This document shows, one piece after another, positions 44,396 through 56,678 of a stretch of 64,000 nt of DNA. Source of the DNA: Thinopyrum elongatum (lineage: Eukaryota > Streptophyta > Magnoliopsida > Poales > Poaceae). Numbering within the stretch: position 1 is the first letter of the stretch; each line of letters starts with the position of its first letter. Made by a program: the position numbers and the translations under genes. The notes under the pieces are model-generated. The model did no database searches. It was not told where the DNA came from and worked only from the letters and a program-made list of their open reading frames with translations. Location: NCBI GenBank assembly GCA_011799875.1, contig CM022298.1:48979375-49043374 (forward strand), given 5' to 3'.

Positions 44396-44890
44396 TTCTT
44401 CTAGGGTTTGGGTGGCCTCGAGACTTGGTAAATTTGGGTGGCCTCGACAACTCTTCTAGGGTTTGGGGTGGCCTCGACAACGCTTCTAGGGTTTGGGGTG
44501 GCCTTGACAACTCTTCTAGGTTTTGGGTGGCCTCGAGACTTGGTAAATTTGGGTGGCCTAGACAACTCTTCTAGGGTTTGGGGTGGCCTCGACAACTCTT
44601 ATAGGGTTTGGGGTGGCCTCGACAACGCTTTTTCAGTCCCGGTTTGGGTGGACTCGAGAGTTGGTCGGGCGAGAGGGGGTTGATCGACGTCCCCCCTCAT
44701 GTCGAAGTTACCGGAGCTTTCTATGTGAATAAAAAAATTCCACATGACATGTCCGATGAGCGGACCACCTCTCTCTCATGCATGTCCGACGTCCCCCCTC
44801 ATGTCAAAGTTAACGGGGAGGGGGTAGATCGACAACGATGTCGCTCTTTCTTCTAGGGTTTGGGTGGCCTCAAGAGTTGGTCCGGCGAGT
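44396..44890. repeat. Array of about 30-bp units at ULP-CACTA 5' end
   Basis: TTCTAGGGTTTGGGGTGGCC and CTCGACAACTC alternate six or seven times at 44396-44640, with longer-range repeats of CCCCCTCATGTCGAAGTTA at 44692 and near 44790. Position fits a subterminal repeat region; the motif differs from the TAGTCCCGGTT type at the other end. Confidence 0.75.
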
Positions 44891-45238
44891 GTACCGGGAG
44901 TAAGTAACATTTTAACTCACACTACAAGAAATATGTCAACTTGCGACCATCACTATTGGTCGCTGAATGGTCGTTGTTTTTCATTTGTGACCTTTTTGTG
45001 ACCAAAAACAGATGGTCAAAAGCTGACCGTCTTTAATGGAAATTAACGACCTTCTTTGTGATAAGGTCGTTGAAGGCAACGACCAAAACAAAAGGTCATT
45101 GATCCTACGACCTTCTGTTTTGGTCGCTAGCTGTCTGCCCAGGCCACGTCGGATCCGACGTGGCAAGCTGATGTGGCAAAATAGCAACCAAATGAAAAGG
45201 TCATTGATAAGAATCAGCCCGGTCCAGTTCGGTGTTTT

Positions 45239-45336
45239 ACATGGGCCGAGCCCAACAATTCAGCCTTTCTATATTTTTTTTTCCTGTGAATTTTTGGTTG
45301 ACTTCATGGGCCAAGCCCAACAATTCAGCCTTTTTA
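45239..45336. repeat. Short tandem duplication, period 67
   Basis: CATGGGCCGAGCCCAACAAT at 45240 recurs as CATGGGCCAAGCCCAACAAT at 45307, each followed by TCAGCCTTT. Confidence 0.85.
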
Positions 45337-45399
45337 TTTCATGCATCGTGGCCTTTTTAGTCCATTGATTTTCTAGTTTCGGCCATTATATATTGGAGT

Positions 45400-46700
45400 T
45401 GGTGCCAGTAGGCAGTCGGGCCCCACATGTCATAATCTCATACATTGGTCCCACACATCAGATATTTCAACATTGCTCAGATTGTTTTGACAAGTGAATC
45501 CCACTAGTCAAGTTTCTATTTCACACATTTTTAAATTACTGTTTCAAACAAAACAGAACAAACGTAATTTATCAAATAACAGTAAATCTGTTACAATGTC
45601 ACAATCTGTCTATTATAGTCAAACAGAACAAACAAATCTCTAGCAAGTAAGGCATCACGGCTTTGCACTTGGCTTCATGGCTTCGCACTTCAAATTTGTC
45701 CCGGCACTCCTGTAAAAGAGTGAACACAAAGGCTACCAGCATTAGTGTACTGCTGCTGAGGCGAGAACCAAACAAATGCAATGGCCACACTAATGTAAGC
45801 AGCAAAGCAGATCTACCAACTAGTACGTTCCAGCTTCACCCTTCCCATTATAAAATACTAGAGAAGGCAAATAAAATAGATCTTATAGTTGCATAGTGAA
45901 ATGTTTGCTTTTACAAATCTTATAGAATAATTTGTTTATGCCAGGAATGCATCAATTTGTACAATACTAGAAAGGGCAAATAAAACAACAGATTTGCATA
46001 GGGCAAATAAAACACGTTAACCTGCTGTTGTTCTACACTTCCACTACAACATTCAAGCTCATGTTAGGCACTAACAATACTAACCTACAGGTACCTGCGT
46101 GGTACATTGGTACAAGTGCAGGTCATGCAATGCATGTCACTGTAACAAATTCACCTAAATAAAAGTACAATACTATTCTACTACCACGACCATCCATTCA
46201 AGACAGCATCTAACAATACTAGTAAGCCCGCACAGACTAACATCACGAGGCAGGAGAGAATAAAGGGAACCAAGACCTGATGATGATAGTGTCGATGATG
46301 ATCTGATTGGGATAGCGTCGCTGAGGTGGATGATCTACACATATTTTTCATCAAAAGTAACAACTGCATGATTAAAAAAACTAAGTATTGTTCTTAAAGA
46401 ACAAGAACATTAAGAAACCCCGAAACAAAACACTAAGCTATTAACACTAGAGGAGCAAGCATACTATGAAACTGAGGTGTCTCAATCTCAAGGGAATATT
46501 GAATTGCAAATTTCATTCTAGATTATCAAATTGTTATCATTCCTGACACGTTGTTTTTCATACAGCTAGCTGGGTCGCGCTTGATTAAGGGGCAGGTGAT
46601 CCCAGGATAAGTAGCAGCATGACAATAATGGTACATTCACAACTTCAATTCAGTTAAATATCACCACATGTATCGGTACACAGGTAGCAATAGTATCATC
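45400..46700. other. Interior of CACTA-4, no gene seen
   Basis: AT-rich sequence with short open frames only. No recognised protein domain. Confidence 0.45.
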
Positions 46701-46729
46701 GAGCATAGCAAAACAACAGCTTGACCCAT

Positions 46730-47215
46730 ATAAGTCATAGCTCTGAAGAAAGAAAGGAAGAAAGAAAGAACAGGTTCAGCTAGCTATGTATTCAGAGTTG
46801 AGAGCTAAGCAATTTGTTTGTTTATGCTGTAACTAAAGACCTAGTACGAGAAACAAGCAAAGTGAAACAGTATTGACTGATTCGATGGCAAAACAAGCTT
46901 AGCTAGTAGGTGACCATCCAATCCATGATGCAGGAGTAGGTGCAAATATGATATGATGTGAAGAAGAAGCTAGCTGGAGTGGTGGGGGATGAAACCAAAA
47001 TTACAAACCATAGTCGGACCTCACATCACCACTGTTTTCTGGTTTTATAACCAACTGGAAACTATGCAGAGCAGAGCAGGTTGGACAGTAAAAGAATTAT
47101 CAAGCAGAGCAAAACAGCACCGTGACCATCAAGTCGTAGCCCTGAAGAAAGAAAGAGCCAATAGGGTCAGCTACTTATTTATTCACAGTTGGGAGTTGAA
47201 CAATAATTAGAAAAC
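46730..47215. repeat. Internal duplication in CACTA-4
   Basis: A block with TCATAGCTCTGAAGAAAGAAA and CAGAGTTGAGAG (46734-46805) recurs in diverged form at 47130-47200 (TCGTAGCCCTGAAGAAAGAAA, CACAGTTGGGAG). Confidence 0.65.
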
Positions 47216-47628
47216 TAAAGATACTGCTGAGCCAACTAAATAACACATGATTCAATCACACGGTATAATTCTGACTATAATATAACAAGAGAACTAAAGA
47301 TACTACATACTTAGAACTCAACTAATAAGTGAGAATGATCCAATCCGATGCAAACAACTAATTTTGTTTGTTGATATTACTAAAGGAAATGTCTAAAACA
47401 ATCTGCAGCAAACAAGCTTTGATTTCCTACTCCAAATAGAGGACCATGGGATTGGGGTGCTGATCACATAAGTAAATGGCTAGACAAAAACCTTCCCTTG
47501 GTAAATCACAGGAGAGATCAGCCAACAGCGTCTCTGAACCGAAACCCTTGGTAAATCATGAGAACCAAATGCAGATAGAAATGGCTAAAGAACTACAACA
47601 CCTGATCCCTGCTCTCATGTTTTAACAA

Positions 47629-47840
47629 TGAAGTGCAACCAGATGCCTAAATTAAGAGGGTAGTGCAACCAGATGCCTAAATTAAGAGGGCAGCCCCACA
47701 AATAAATTATTGCTTGCCACCGAACTAAGACACCACCGCCGGCGACCAAGTCGCGTGCATATGCTCTGTAGATGATATGTTGACACCAAACCAAGACGCT
47801 GCCGCCGGCGACCAAGTCGCGTACATATGCATCAGTGTTA
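47629..47840. repeat. Two short tandem duplications
   Basis: AGTGCAACCAGATGCCTAAA occurs twice with a period of about 31 bases (47632, 47663). A segment containing GCCGGCGACCAAGTCGCGT occurs twice about 70 bases apart (47738, 47805). Confidence 0.85.
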
Positions 47841-48594
47841 CGCAGCGGTGCACCAACAGCCGGCATGTCCGTCTGCTACTTCACTGACTGCAACAAGGTG
47901 CATCAACAGCCTGGGTGTTCAGTTACGGAAAAGAGTATCCAAGCATCAGTATTTCTACAGTGTAAATTGTGGTTGAAAATGCAGTAAGTTTAACAGTACA
48001 CTTATTGTTGAATTACCATTGTAATCTACACTATATTTCAAGTGTAATTAACAGTAGATGCACTAACAGAAGGAAGCAAGCGTAATTAATAGTACTTTAC
48101 AGTAGATAAACATTTGTTGATGCTAAAAAAAGACAAAGGCCTGTACCATGACATGTCCAGCAAGCCTAATTAGTAGTGTCAAACTGTAGCTATAAATAGC
48201 ACATCAGCAGCAGCATAATACTAATCTAAAACCTTAATTCAAGTCCATGTATCACTGTCCCTAACAACAGCTACTTAGCAATACTATATATGACCTGATG
48301 CCAATGGAACGGGAACATGCAAGCTAACATAATGGAGGACAAATCGTATGTGTAGTCTTGGCTTGACCTGATGATGTTCTTGAGCTTGTCTGTTCAACTG
48401 TTGGAGCTACAAGTTAGACTGAATTTATGAGAGCCAGCCATATCATATTTTGCACCCAAAATTAAGAAACATGTTTACTAAAAGCCATGGGTCACAGTTA
48501 TACTAGATCCGGACCTCAGTATCGCAGCTGAAGCAATTCCCAAAAAATTGAACATCCATGGAAGGGGACAACAGGGGCAGGGCCCTAGTCTTAC
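47841..48594. other. AT-rich sequence, with FTA-derived intron start at right
   Basis: No gene. The last 100 or so bases before 48595 look like the beginning of the first intron of the farnesyltransferase gene fragment. Confidence 0.4.
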
Positions 48595-48836
48595 GGTGTA
48601 GTTGCCGGGGTTGACATGAATGGCATCGACGGTGAGGAGGAGGGCACGGGGGCTGTGCTCGCCGGTGGCATAGAGGGTGCGGAAGTAGTCCATGACCTCG
48701 CGGAAGTCGTCGCGGTAGGCGATGGAGATGACGGGGCAGGGCCCATCGGCCTGTGGCGCGACGCCACGTTTGCCAGCTCCGGGCGCCGGGTCAGCGGCAC
48801 CCACTCCTCCTCCTCTTCCCCTGACGATGACCCCAT
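48595..48836 (-). pseudogene. FTA: Protein farnesyltransferase/GGTase-I alpha subunit, exon 1 fragment
   Basis: From ATG at 48836 the minus strand reads [20 protein letters not shown]. After a frameshift near 48775 it reads [20 protein letters not shown], then [19 protein letters not shown] and NPGNYTV, and stops at a GTAAGA donor-like site at 48594. This is the conserved N-terminal exon of the alpha subunit shared by protein farnesyltransferase and geranylgeranyltransferase I. The following exons (the WHFRR block and tetratricopeptide-like repeats) are not found downstream, and upstream sequence is cut by the gypsy LTR at 49037. It is a non-functional fragment, either captured by CACTA-4 or a relic of a host gene. 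The catalytic function lies elsewhere in the genome. Confidence 0.75.
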
Positions 48837-49036
48837 GGACGCGATGCTCTGCGCTCGCGCGCGCGGTCCGGCCAGCTCGACGGAGCGCAGCGCATCGAAG
48901 CACGCACGCGCGCGCCGGCGAGCAAGCCAGCTGCGACGCTGTTGTCGCTGGGCGGTGGCGCTTCTCTCTCCGTTGCGTCAGGAGAGGAGGTTGCCTGGTC
49001 TGGGGAAGAAGGGGGCGGGGGCGGGTGACGACGACA

Positions 49037-49622
49037 TGTACCTAGGGTAGGGTCATAGGCCTGGCCTAGACACCCTACCCAAGGACACTGCCCTAGAGTC
49101 AGAGACATTCAAAATGCAACAGAAGAAACCGACTGAGTTCACCTTGGAGTGCAATCCACTCGACCAGTTATGTCACTCGGATACCCCAATTCCACTCGAC
49201 CAAGATGAAGTCACTCGACCGTACAAAAAACCACTCGGAGCACAGAAGATCTAAAGTCACACAGGATGGCAACGGTCAGGCGTTCACTCTGTAGTCTTAA
49301 AGATCATTTATAGCTCTTTATAGCTAGCGTTACTAGTAACGCCCTGTCTTAATGAACATTGAACCCTGTGTAACGTGGGACGGCTAGGGTCCTGGCGCAC
49401 TCTATATAAGCCACCCCCCTCCACGGACACAGGGGTTCAGACCCCTTGTAACTTTCACGCATAATCCAGTCGACCAAGCCTCCGAGCACCGAGACGTAGG
49501 GCTGTTAGTTCCTCCGAGAAGGGCCTGAACTCGTACATCATCATGCAGAACCTCACCGTAGTTAGGATCCTGCCTCCTCCTACGTACCCCCTATTCTTAC
49601 TGTCAGACTTACTCCCACGATA
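49037..49622 (+). mobile_element. 5' LTR of Tat-lineage gypsy element
   Basis: Begins TGTACCTAGGGTAGGG and ends CTCCCACGATA (CA changed to TA), immediately before a GTTGGCGCCCACCGTGG primer-binding region. It contains a TATA box and repeated CACTCGACC motifs. The 3' LTR lies beyond the window. Confidence 0.75.
49399..49408 (+). promoter_or_regulatory. TATA box in gypsy LTR
   Basis: CTCTATATAAGCC is followed by a C-rich leader (CACCCCCCTCC), about 220 bp before the LTR end. Confidence 0.6.
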
Positions 49623-49641
49623 GTTGGCGCCCACCGTGGGG
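49623..49641 (+). other. Primer-binding site of gypsy element
   Basis: GTTGGCGCCCACCGTGGGG begins directly after the LTR. This is the form typical of grass Tat-lineage gypsy elements. The tRNA used is not assigned here. Confidence 0.6.
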
Positions 49642-49693
49642 CGGCGTCTTAGCGACTTCCGGTGAGGTTGTAGTTTTTCCGATCTCCGTCAAC

Positions 49694-49729
49694 ATGGTTT
49701 CTGCCGGTGATTTGGCTGAGGGCCGTGAG
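49694..49729 (+). pseudogene. First 12 codons of gypsy gag, before the insertion
   Basis: ATG at 49694 encodes MVSAGDLAEGRE. The frame then resumes exactly at 60692 (IRLGALVLITDD) once the inserted element and one target-site copy are removed. The split is caused by the 49730-60686 element. Confidence 0.85.
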
Positions 49730-52700
49730 TGTGGCACCCCGGCTCAGAGGGAACCGGAACGCCCCGTATTCCAGTCCCAGGGACAAGTCCACTGGAATAC
49801 GGCACTGTTGGCATAGAACAAATCAGCTCTTTATTGCTATAAATACGATTACAAGGGGACAAGGATTACATCGGCACGGCGACACTACGCCTGCTCAAAA
49901 TAGCTCTATGCTAACAGCGGATCGACCTGAGGGAGCGAAGCAACTCTCGACAGCGGAACAACGTCGACGGGGATGGACTCCATTCCGCAGGGACTCTGGC
50001 TGGAACACGTATCCCAGCTCGCGCAATCAACATCTTTGACAATCAAGCAATCATGGCATAACCTGCAAACTGGCATGACACGCCAGGTGAGTACTTTGAA
50101 TATACTCGCAAGCTCACAACAAACATCAGCATTAAGGCAAGACAACATCACAGCAATGAAGATTAAGTTAAGATTTATTGTTACCGAAGGAATGGTTGAA
50201 ATGAGCAATAACAGGCTACTCTTCCTGCATTCTGGTGACCAACTCATGATCACTCCCAGATCCTCCAATGATAATCCTCAATATCGTTACCAAGACTTGC
50301 CCATGGCAAAATATCCAACTGTTACCATACTCAGATGAGTTCTCCCATCATAACTGTCATTATAACGGTTGATCTCCTATAGAGGTCTGGACGGGCTGTC
50401 CAATACCGTGGACACGGCTATTCGAATAGATTTTACACTCTGTAGAGGTTGTACACTTTACCCACACCACGAAACTCATGGCCTCATGCTCCCATTCGGG
50501 TGGACCAACGACGTTCCGACGAAACCCGCCTGACCCGTGACTCTTCCATCGTACGACCGGCAATCATACTCCCTCTTGGAGTCAAGCGCTGGGTGGCCCC
50601 GTGTCCTCAAGACACCTGCCAGCGTCCTGGCCAAACAAACTGTCCCAAACGGGGACCTGGATCCAATAACTCAACTGGGCTCACAGGGTTATCGCCGCCT
50701 ACCGGGCCAGGGTAGCGCGCGCGCATAACCCTCCCTCTTTGGAGGTACCGGTGGAAGAGCACGCGATCAGACCAAGTCAAGGCCGTCCCATACCGGCAAA
50801 TGTGGCTGCTCGAATAAGCCCGGACAGGTGACTCTCGATCAACCAACTAAGTTCACCTATTACCAGGTTGTTTCATCAAGTTAACTTAGTTGGTCATATT
50901 AAGCATCTTATCCCCGAACAATCTTTCTGTCACAGCTGATACTCCGATATCATAGTAATCCAATAACCGGCATGCTTAGGCTACTGCTACTAGTTCATAT
51001 TCACAAATGCCGGATGAAATCGAAAATAATCATAGACGGTAATCTCAACATCACAACCTCAACAAGTGGGTAAACTACTACTCATTAGCAATCCGGTATT
51101 CAACATCTACTCATGCATGTCATAATCCAATCCATGCTACAAATAACATTCTTGCTATTAAAGTAATTAATTAAACTATGATATTGCATTGCAATTATGC
51201 AGATGAGGGTTGTGGCTTGCCTGGGGATGAAGGATACACCGGGGAGAAGTGCGGAACGATCTCGGAAGGAATCGTCGGAAAAGTTTCTCCCTCGGAGGGG
51301 GCTGATTAGGGGCAAGGGCAATAAGGTCATTTCCAGTATGTCAAACCATAGTGAAAATTATAGGAACAAAACGGCCTCAACGAGACGAAGACGTGGGCGT
51401 TGGTTTCACCTGATTCGGAGTTACGGATAAAAAGATGTGGTTGTTTTTCTGCCAGGGACCTATCTGTAATTAAAACTCTCACAAACAGGCCCTCAGCTGA
51501 AAAACAGGTCGCGCCTTTTCGAAGAATATGCTTCCCTGCGGGGAAAACGTATTTTAGCCCCAAGCGGCAGCGGAGTACGCTTTCGTTATAAGAAAACGTA
51601 TTTTCTGAAAACCGTCTCCACTCATAATCCGCGGGCCCGGGCGTTGACCTCGGCCTGCGGCTGACGGGTGGGGTCCGCTGGGAGGTGGGGCCCTCCTGGC
51701 CTGGTCGTCTCCTTCCCCTCGCCCGTTCCCCGCACGGAGCAGAGGAGATGCAGGGGAGGGGCACTGCCAGTGACGGGCCTGGCGGCTCCGGCCGTCTCCC
51801 GCCACGGCGCAGGCACCGGCGGGCGCGGGAGGACCAGCCGCACCCGTTCAGAGGCAACAGAAGCGCCGAGGAGGAGCGGAACGGCGGCGAGGCGCTGCGC
51901 CACAAGAGGACAGAGAGGCGGCGGCTGCGGTGGTTGCCGATGATGCGGGCCGTCCCCGGCGAGGGAGAGGGGTTGGGGCGGCTCGCCGAGGAGTGGGGAG
52001 TGCGGTGGTCGCGTCAGGGAGGCGAGGGGAGGCCTATAAATAGCCGAGCGACGAGGAGGGCCGGCCATTGCCACGGTGGTGCGTACTCTGGCTTCCCGGA
52101 GCTTCGGGAGCTCGCCCAGAGGAGAGGAGGGGGTTCTAGGGAGGTCGGGGAAGGGCGGAGAAGGCTCGGGTGTGGTCAGGAGAGCTCGGGAAAGCTCGCG
52201 AGCTCGCAGGCGATGGGACATGGCGGCGGTAGAGACGACAAGGTGCGGGCGCGGCGGTTCTGCTCGATGGAGGGGACGGGAGAGGGGGAGATTTATCCAG
52301 GGAGGAAGGCGACGACAAGAGGGAGCTGTAGGACATGACTCCTCGCGCGGAACCGACGAGGAGAAGAGGGGCCCGAGCTGACCAGTACGCAGCTCGCGTC
52401 CATGTCATGCCAGGGCGGCGGTCACCGCGTGGACACGGCGATTCCACGTGTTCTAGTTGAGCAATTCATGTCTGGTCGATCTGTCACTCGAAGGATAGAG
52501 TCAAGGTGGAAAGTAACGAGCATAGTGGCACTCGAGGTGTCCACAGCTAGCAGGTCTTATCTGGAACAGCAAGGTGTTTGGAGAGGGCTGGGGGAGATCG
52601 AGCAGGATCTAGACTCTGATATTTGGCATGGGATGATCAAATGCTAAGGTGATCATGTCTGCAAATTTGCAGCTTATTTGGATGAAGATAAATAACACTT

Positions 52701-53720
52701 GCTGTTCAAAGGGCCTCACTGACCAGATTTGCAAAGTATGAAGTAGCACTCACATACTTCATTGGATTGAGCTGAAATTTGGCAAGGAAGGGTTATTTGG
52801 ACAAATAAAAATGCCGTAAAAATTTCATACCAAATGGACATGCCAAAATGGTACTTCCTTCACAGCTATCCTCTCTGTCCAGAAACTTGGAATAATTCTA
52901 GAGAATTATTGGGAAGATGAATGGAGCCCAAATTTGGTGGAGAGGTGTTATATAGGTATGAAAATATTCTGGTAGATTTTCAGAAATTATGGAGCAATAT
53001 ATAATATAGTTGCTTCACAATGTGAAAATCTGACCAGAAACTAAGATTTGAGTCTGTTCTCACATAGATGCTTGGATATGGTTTAAAATTGGTGGAGAGT
53101 CATGAAATGGGCATATGAAGATGCTTGCAAAATTTCAACTCATTTGGATACCCCTAGCTAGTACTTGCTTCACAAAGATTCCAGTTGCCCAGAAACTTTG
53201 GAAATTAGCCAAGGGAGATTTATTATCCAAATAAAGTTGAATTTTGGCATGTGGCAATGATATGGATAGGAAAGAGTGCACAAAAAGTTTGAGAGCAAGA
53301 AAGCAAATATAAAGGGTACTTGCTTCTCAATCTGACAGATAGGGCAAAATCAGAAAAGGAATATTTGTGAAATATTTTTGAACATACCAACGAAGGATTT
53401 GACATATTTGTGGAAGATATGACCCAAACAATTTATGAGAATTAATTGGGGATTTTCAGAGTGAAAGAAATATGGGTTGCTTCACAACCCAGGACAGACA
53501 GGGTTATTCCTTTAATAGAAAAAGGAATATTCCCAAGGAAAAGAATATTGGGTTTGGTCCAAGATGACATGGTCTTGGGATGATTTTGAGGTTGGCAAGC
53601 CACTTGGAAGAGAAATCAAGGGTGATCTCTCCAGGTTTCAGGACTACTAAGCCACAGAAAAGCAAATCCAGACCAAAATAAAAAAGGAAAAAAGAAATGG
53701 GCAAAATCCAGGGTGTCACA
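49730..53720 (-). repeat. 3' LTR (left copy), 3,991 bp
   Basis: Plus-strand ends are TGTGGCACCCC and GGGTGTCACA. A GC-rich block at 51600-52400 has long overlapping open frames on both strands (Pro/Arg-rich) that I do not accept as genes. CTATAAATAG at 52034 (plus), or CTATTTATAG read on the minus strand, is the best core-promoter candidate and is followed on the minus strand by a C-rich leader. Confidence 0.9.
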
Positions 53721-53740
53721 AACCTACCCCCCTTAAAGAA
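53721..53740 (-). other. Polypurine tract of the LARD-like element
   Basis: On the minus strand TTTAAGGGGGGTAGGTT lies immediately before the LTR start TGTGACACC. This is the priming site for plus-strand DNA synthesis. Confidence 0.75.
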
Positions 53741-56678
53741 ATCTCGTCCTCGAGATTCGGTTGCTCAGGGGTTAAACCTGAATATTCCCCTTTGAGGAAA
53801 CCGTTTCCCACTCGGGTTTTGTTTTTAACCTTTGTGTTATGCTCCCGCTGATTTCTCCGATTGACTGCCTGGTTTTGATGTGGTTCATTTCACTAGATTC
53901 TCATTCCAACAGGTCTTTCCTCATATATTATTCTAACTTTAATCCTTTTATGTCTAATAGCCTGCCTAGGTGCAATGAATTATCCTGACTACAATACCTG
54001 TCCTTCTCGCAAGCCCGAGAGTTGTTCTTTATGGACGTGTTGTGATGAAGTCCAATACGGATGATCGTCCATTGACTCGTGAACAGATCCTCTCGAGGGA
54101 CATGAAATCTTTTACTCATCGTGCTTGGGTGTCCTCAAAGGGCTGTATGTCCTCCAAGTTTGAAACACCACTGTGATTCATATCGTTCTCCTTCTCGCAT
54201 GGTTTACTGAATCATCTTTGGTATCTGTACTATCTCAGGTATCACATTCGTACCAAAGATTTAATTTTCACCTGTCGTGACCAGCATAAAGGTGTACGGT
54301 GATATTATCCATAGACTTGGCTGACAGTGGTCCTGGCAACAGAATCTTGTTCACGGCAGGTTATTCTTTATCTGTTTCCCATATGTGAGGACATGTGCTG
54401 CGAGACTGTTGCTCATCCTTCTGAGTGCTCAGTCTGACAGGCTTGATTATTCTCTTCTGATGATTCTGGGAATATTTAGTTGGCTGAGTGGGTTGACTTG
54501 ATATGGGGTCCTTGCAAATGGATTAGACCCCGTGGTGTGTATCCCCATGGTGACCGGTATCGAACCAGTCTATTCTGGCATTTGTACCAAGTTGATCATG
54601 TAACCATTATCATATCTGTATGGACAATCTTGCTCCTTCATTATGGTTTTCTTTACCTGGACCCTTAGCTGAAAGAGCTTGGCCTTATGTATTCTTGATT
54701 CTTCGGGTGACCATGGGTACTGCCAGATGCAACATTTCTGCATGCATATTACTTTACAAGTTGTAGCTGTAGGGTAACGACCGTCTGAACCCCTTGAATG
54801 AAATCGGCAAATAAACCAGTAGCCACCAGAACGGTCTCTACAACTCAGATCTGGGACATTACTGGAGTAACTCAACCCCGACTCAAGACGGCTGAAAAGC
54901 AGCTCAGAGCATGAGACGGTGTCGATAAGAAGAAAGTAGCAGCTCCCTAAGACGACCGAGAAACAGCTCAGAGCATAGGGTCAATGCTACGGAAAGAAAT
55001 TCAACAACTGTCCGAGACGCCGAAAAGCAGCTTAGAATATGGGCCAGTTGCTGACAAAAGAAATAAAAAATCAGCATCCACCCCGGACGGCCGTAAACAG
55101 CTCGGAACACAGGCGTGGTGCCGTTACTAAAGAAAGGCAGGCAAGGGTTCAGTAGCGTCCCATACAGCTCGCTACTACGCAGACAAGCATAGGTATGTTA
55201 ATTGAAACCGGGCTGACATCATGGTCTGAGTAACTCATGTAACCTTGGCAGCATGTTCATCATTTCCATAAAAACATGTGTAGCTGGCACTTGATTTCTG
55301 AGGTAGGCTTGTGTCTTGACTGGTTCTTGCATTCCGACAAACGGTTGCGGACCTGACTCTTGGGATGCATTGTCATATGCTGCCAACTGTCTTGGGAGTA
55401 TCTTGTACTCTGAGGCTTCCTTTTTGCCACATACGGACTGAGTGCATATATCTATTCCTTAATGTTTCTGCTATCAGTTACTTGTTGTAAGCCACATGGT
55501 ATTCAGCTATCCTTCTTGGTGAACGCCGCATTCATAACATATTCTGGCTTACTTCCGGGATATATCAGGGTTCAACCTGTACTCATAGCAGACTCAAACC
55601 GTATATGGTAACCATAACTTTGACATGAAATGTACTGTGGATCAGCACACAATCTGTCGTCTTGCTGATCCGATGATTTCTGCTGCGAAGGTTGCAATGA
55701 GGCATACTGGATGCTAATAATCAATCCAAAATACCATTGGTAGTCAGGCCAGGTATTTCCCGATATCAGGCAGTCAGCGGAAAATTCCATATTGTTGAGC
55801 TGAGCCTCCAACTAACTGTCTCTTCACTGATTTCTTTGAGTCCGGTGTCGGGGAGCAACTTCCATAAGGGGAAATAAGGTAACACCAAGGGCCCAACGAA
55901 AGAAACAAAAGCACACAAAGCACTAAGATCACACACAAACAATATCATATATTACAGCTATCCACAACAATGATATGCATGCCTACCTAAGCACACAAAT
56001 CTCGCGGAGACTCTGGTACTACGGTCTAACATGCTGTGGCGATGTGCACGGAAGGAAGTCAAGGTGTGGAAGGAGTTGGTGTAAACAAAGGTACACCAAA
56101 CACGGCTTAACACTGGTTGCAGCTGGAAGGATACTGAGGCGAGGACGGACTTGATGATCGTGGATCGGGACACAGAGGTCACAACCACATCGTCATCAAG
56201 CGTACGGAAGAAACCGTACTTGTCCAGGGAATGGATGGCTGGGTAGAATAGTGGTGAAAAGAAAGGCTTGTGGGCATTGCCCTTTTCTGATAACCAAGAT
56301 TAGTAAGGGTTGCCAACGTGGCTAGAGGGATGGTACGATCCGGGATAGAAACATGTCTATCACCGAACCAGAGGAATAGCTGAAAAGGATAAATCGGTGT
56401 GGTACCTGTGCATCAATCCTGCAAGGGATCGATACTACTAGGCACCTTGGCATCACTCCGCTGGGATGAAGATGACACCAGACACCACGGAACATGCAAC
56501 TAGAGAGTACAGGTAGTGGATTGCCACCTATACTTACCAGATCCATCGTTAGTAATAACTAGTCTATATGCATGCTATGCAGCAGACAAATGCAGCAAAC
56601 AAGTGCAGCAAACCGGCTAGACTCTATGCTACCGCTTTCTAACGCTCGCGCAGTCTAGGGCGTCCTATAGCCAGACCT
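53741..56678 (-). other. Interior of the LARD-like element, no coding domains
   Basis: About 2.9 kb with only short open frames on either strand and no gag, protease, reverse transcriptase or integrase motifs. It must rely on proteins from a related autonomous element. It contains a 64-71 bp tandem array at 54886-55141. Confidence 0.75.
54886..55141. repeat. Four diverged tandem units of 63-71 bp
   Basis: A core like GACGGCTGAAAAGCAGCTCAG starts at 54886, 54949, 55013 and 55084, each followed by GAGCATGAG-like and AAAGAAA-like segments. The array lies within the non-coding interior of the LARD-like element. Confidence 0.75.

Larger units (their letters stand above)
39882..44919 (-). mobile_element. 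ULP-CACTA, copy B (longer copy)
   Basis: The 3' terminus at 39882 reads CCCTAGTAGAAAACAAGG (A-to-C at the second base). It contains subterminal repeats, the full-length ULP-like gene (40444-44179) and an array of about 30-bp repeats (44396-44640). The 5' terminus is not found; the element seems to be cut by the CACTA element starting at 44920. Confidence 0.7.
44920..49036 (+). mobile_element. CACTA-4, non-autonomous CACTA (right end uncertain)
   Basis: The terminus CACTACAAGAAATATGTCA at 44920, preceded by TCA, is followed by inverted subterminal motifs (ATTGGTCGCTGAATGGTCG, AAGGTCGTTGAAGGCAACG). No transposase is visible. A matching right terminus is not found before the gypsy LTR at 49037, so the element may be truncated, may end earlier, or may include the farnesyltransferase fragment as cargo. 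Confidence 0.6.

Noticed and set aside
48616..49050. Plus-strand frames of 107 and 144 codons
   Set aside because: Antisense shadows of the GC-rich farnesyltransferase exon and its upstream region.
51622..52447. Long overlapping open frames on both strands in the GC-rich part of the left LTR (and 58588-59413 in the right LTR)
   Set aside because: Both strands are open because of GC-rich composition. The products are Pro/Arg/Gly-rich with no domain, and presence in both LTRs reflects the LTR duplication, not independent conservation.
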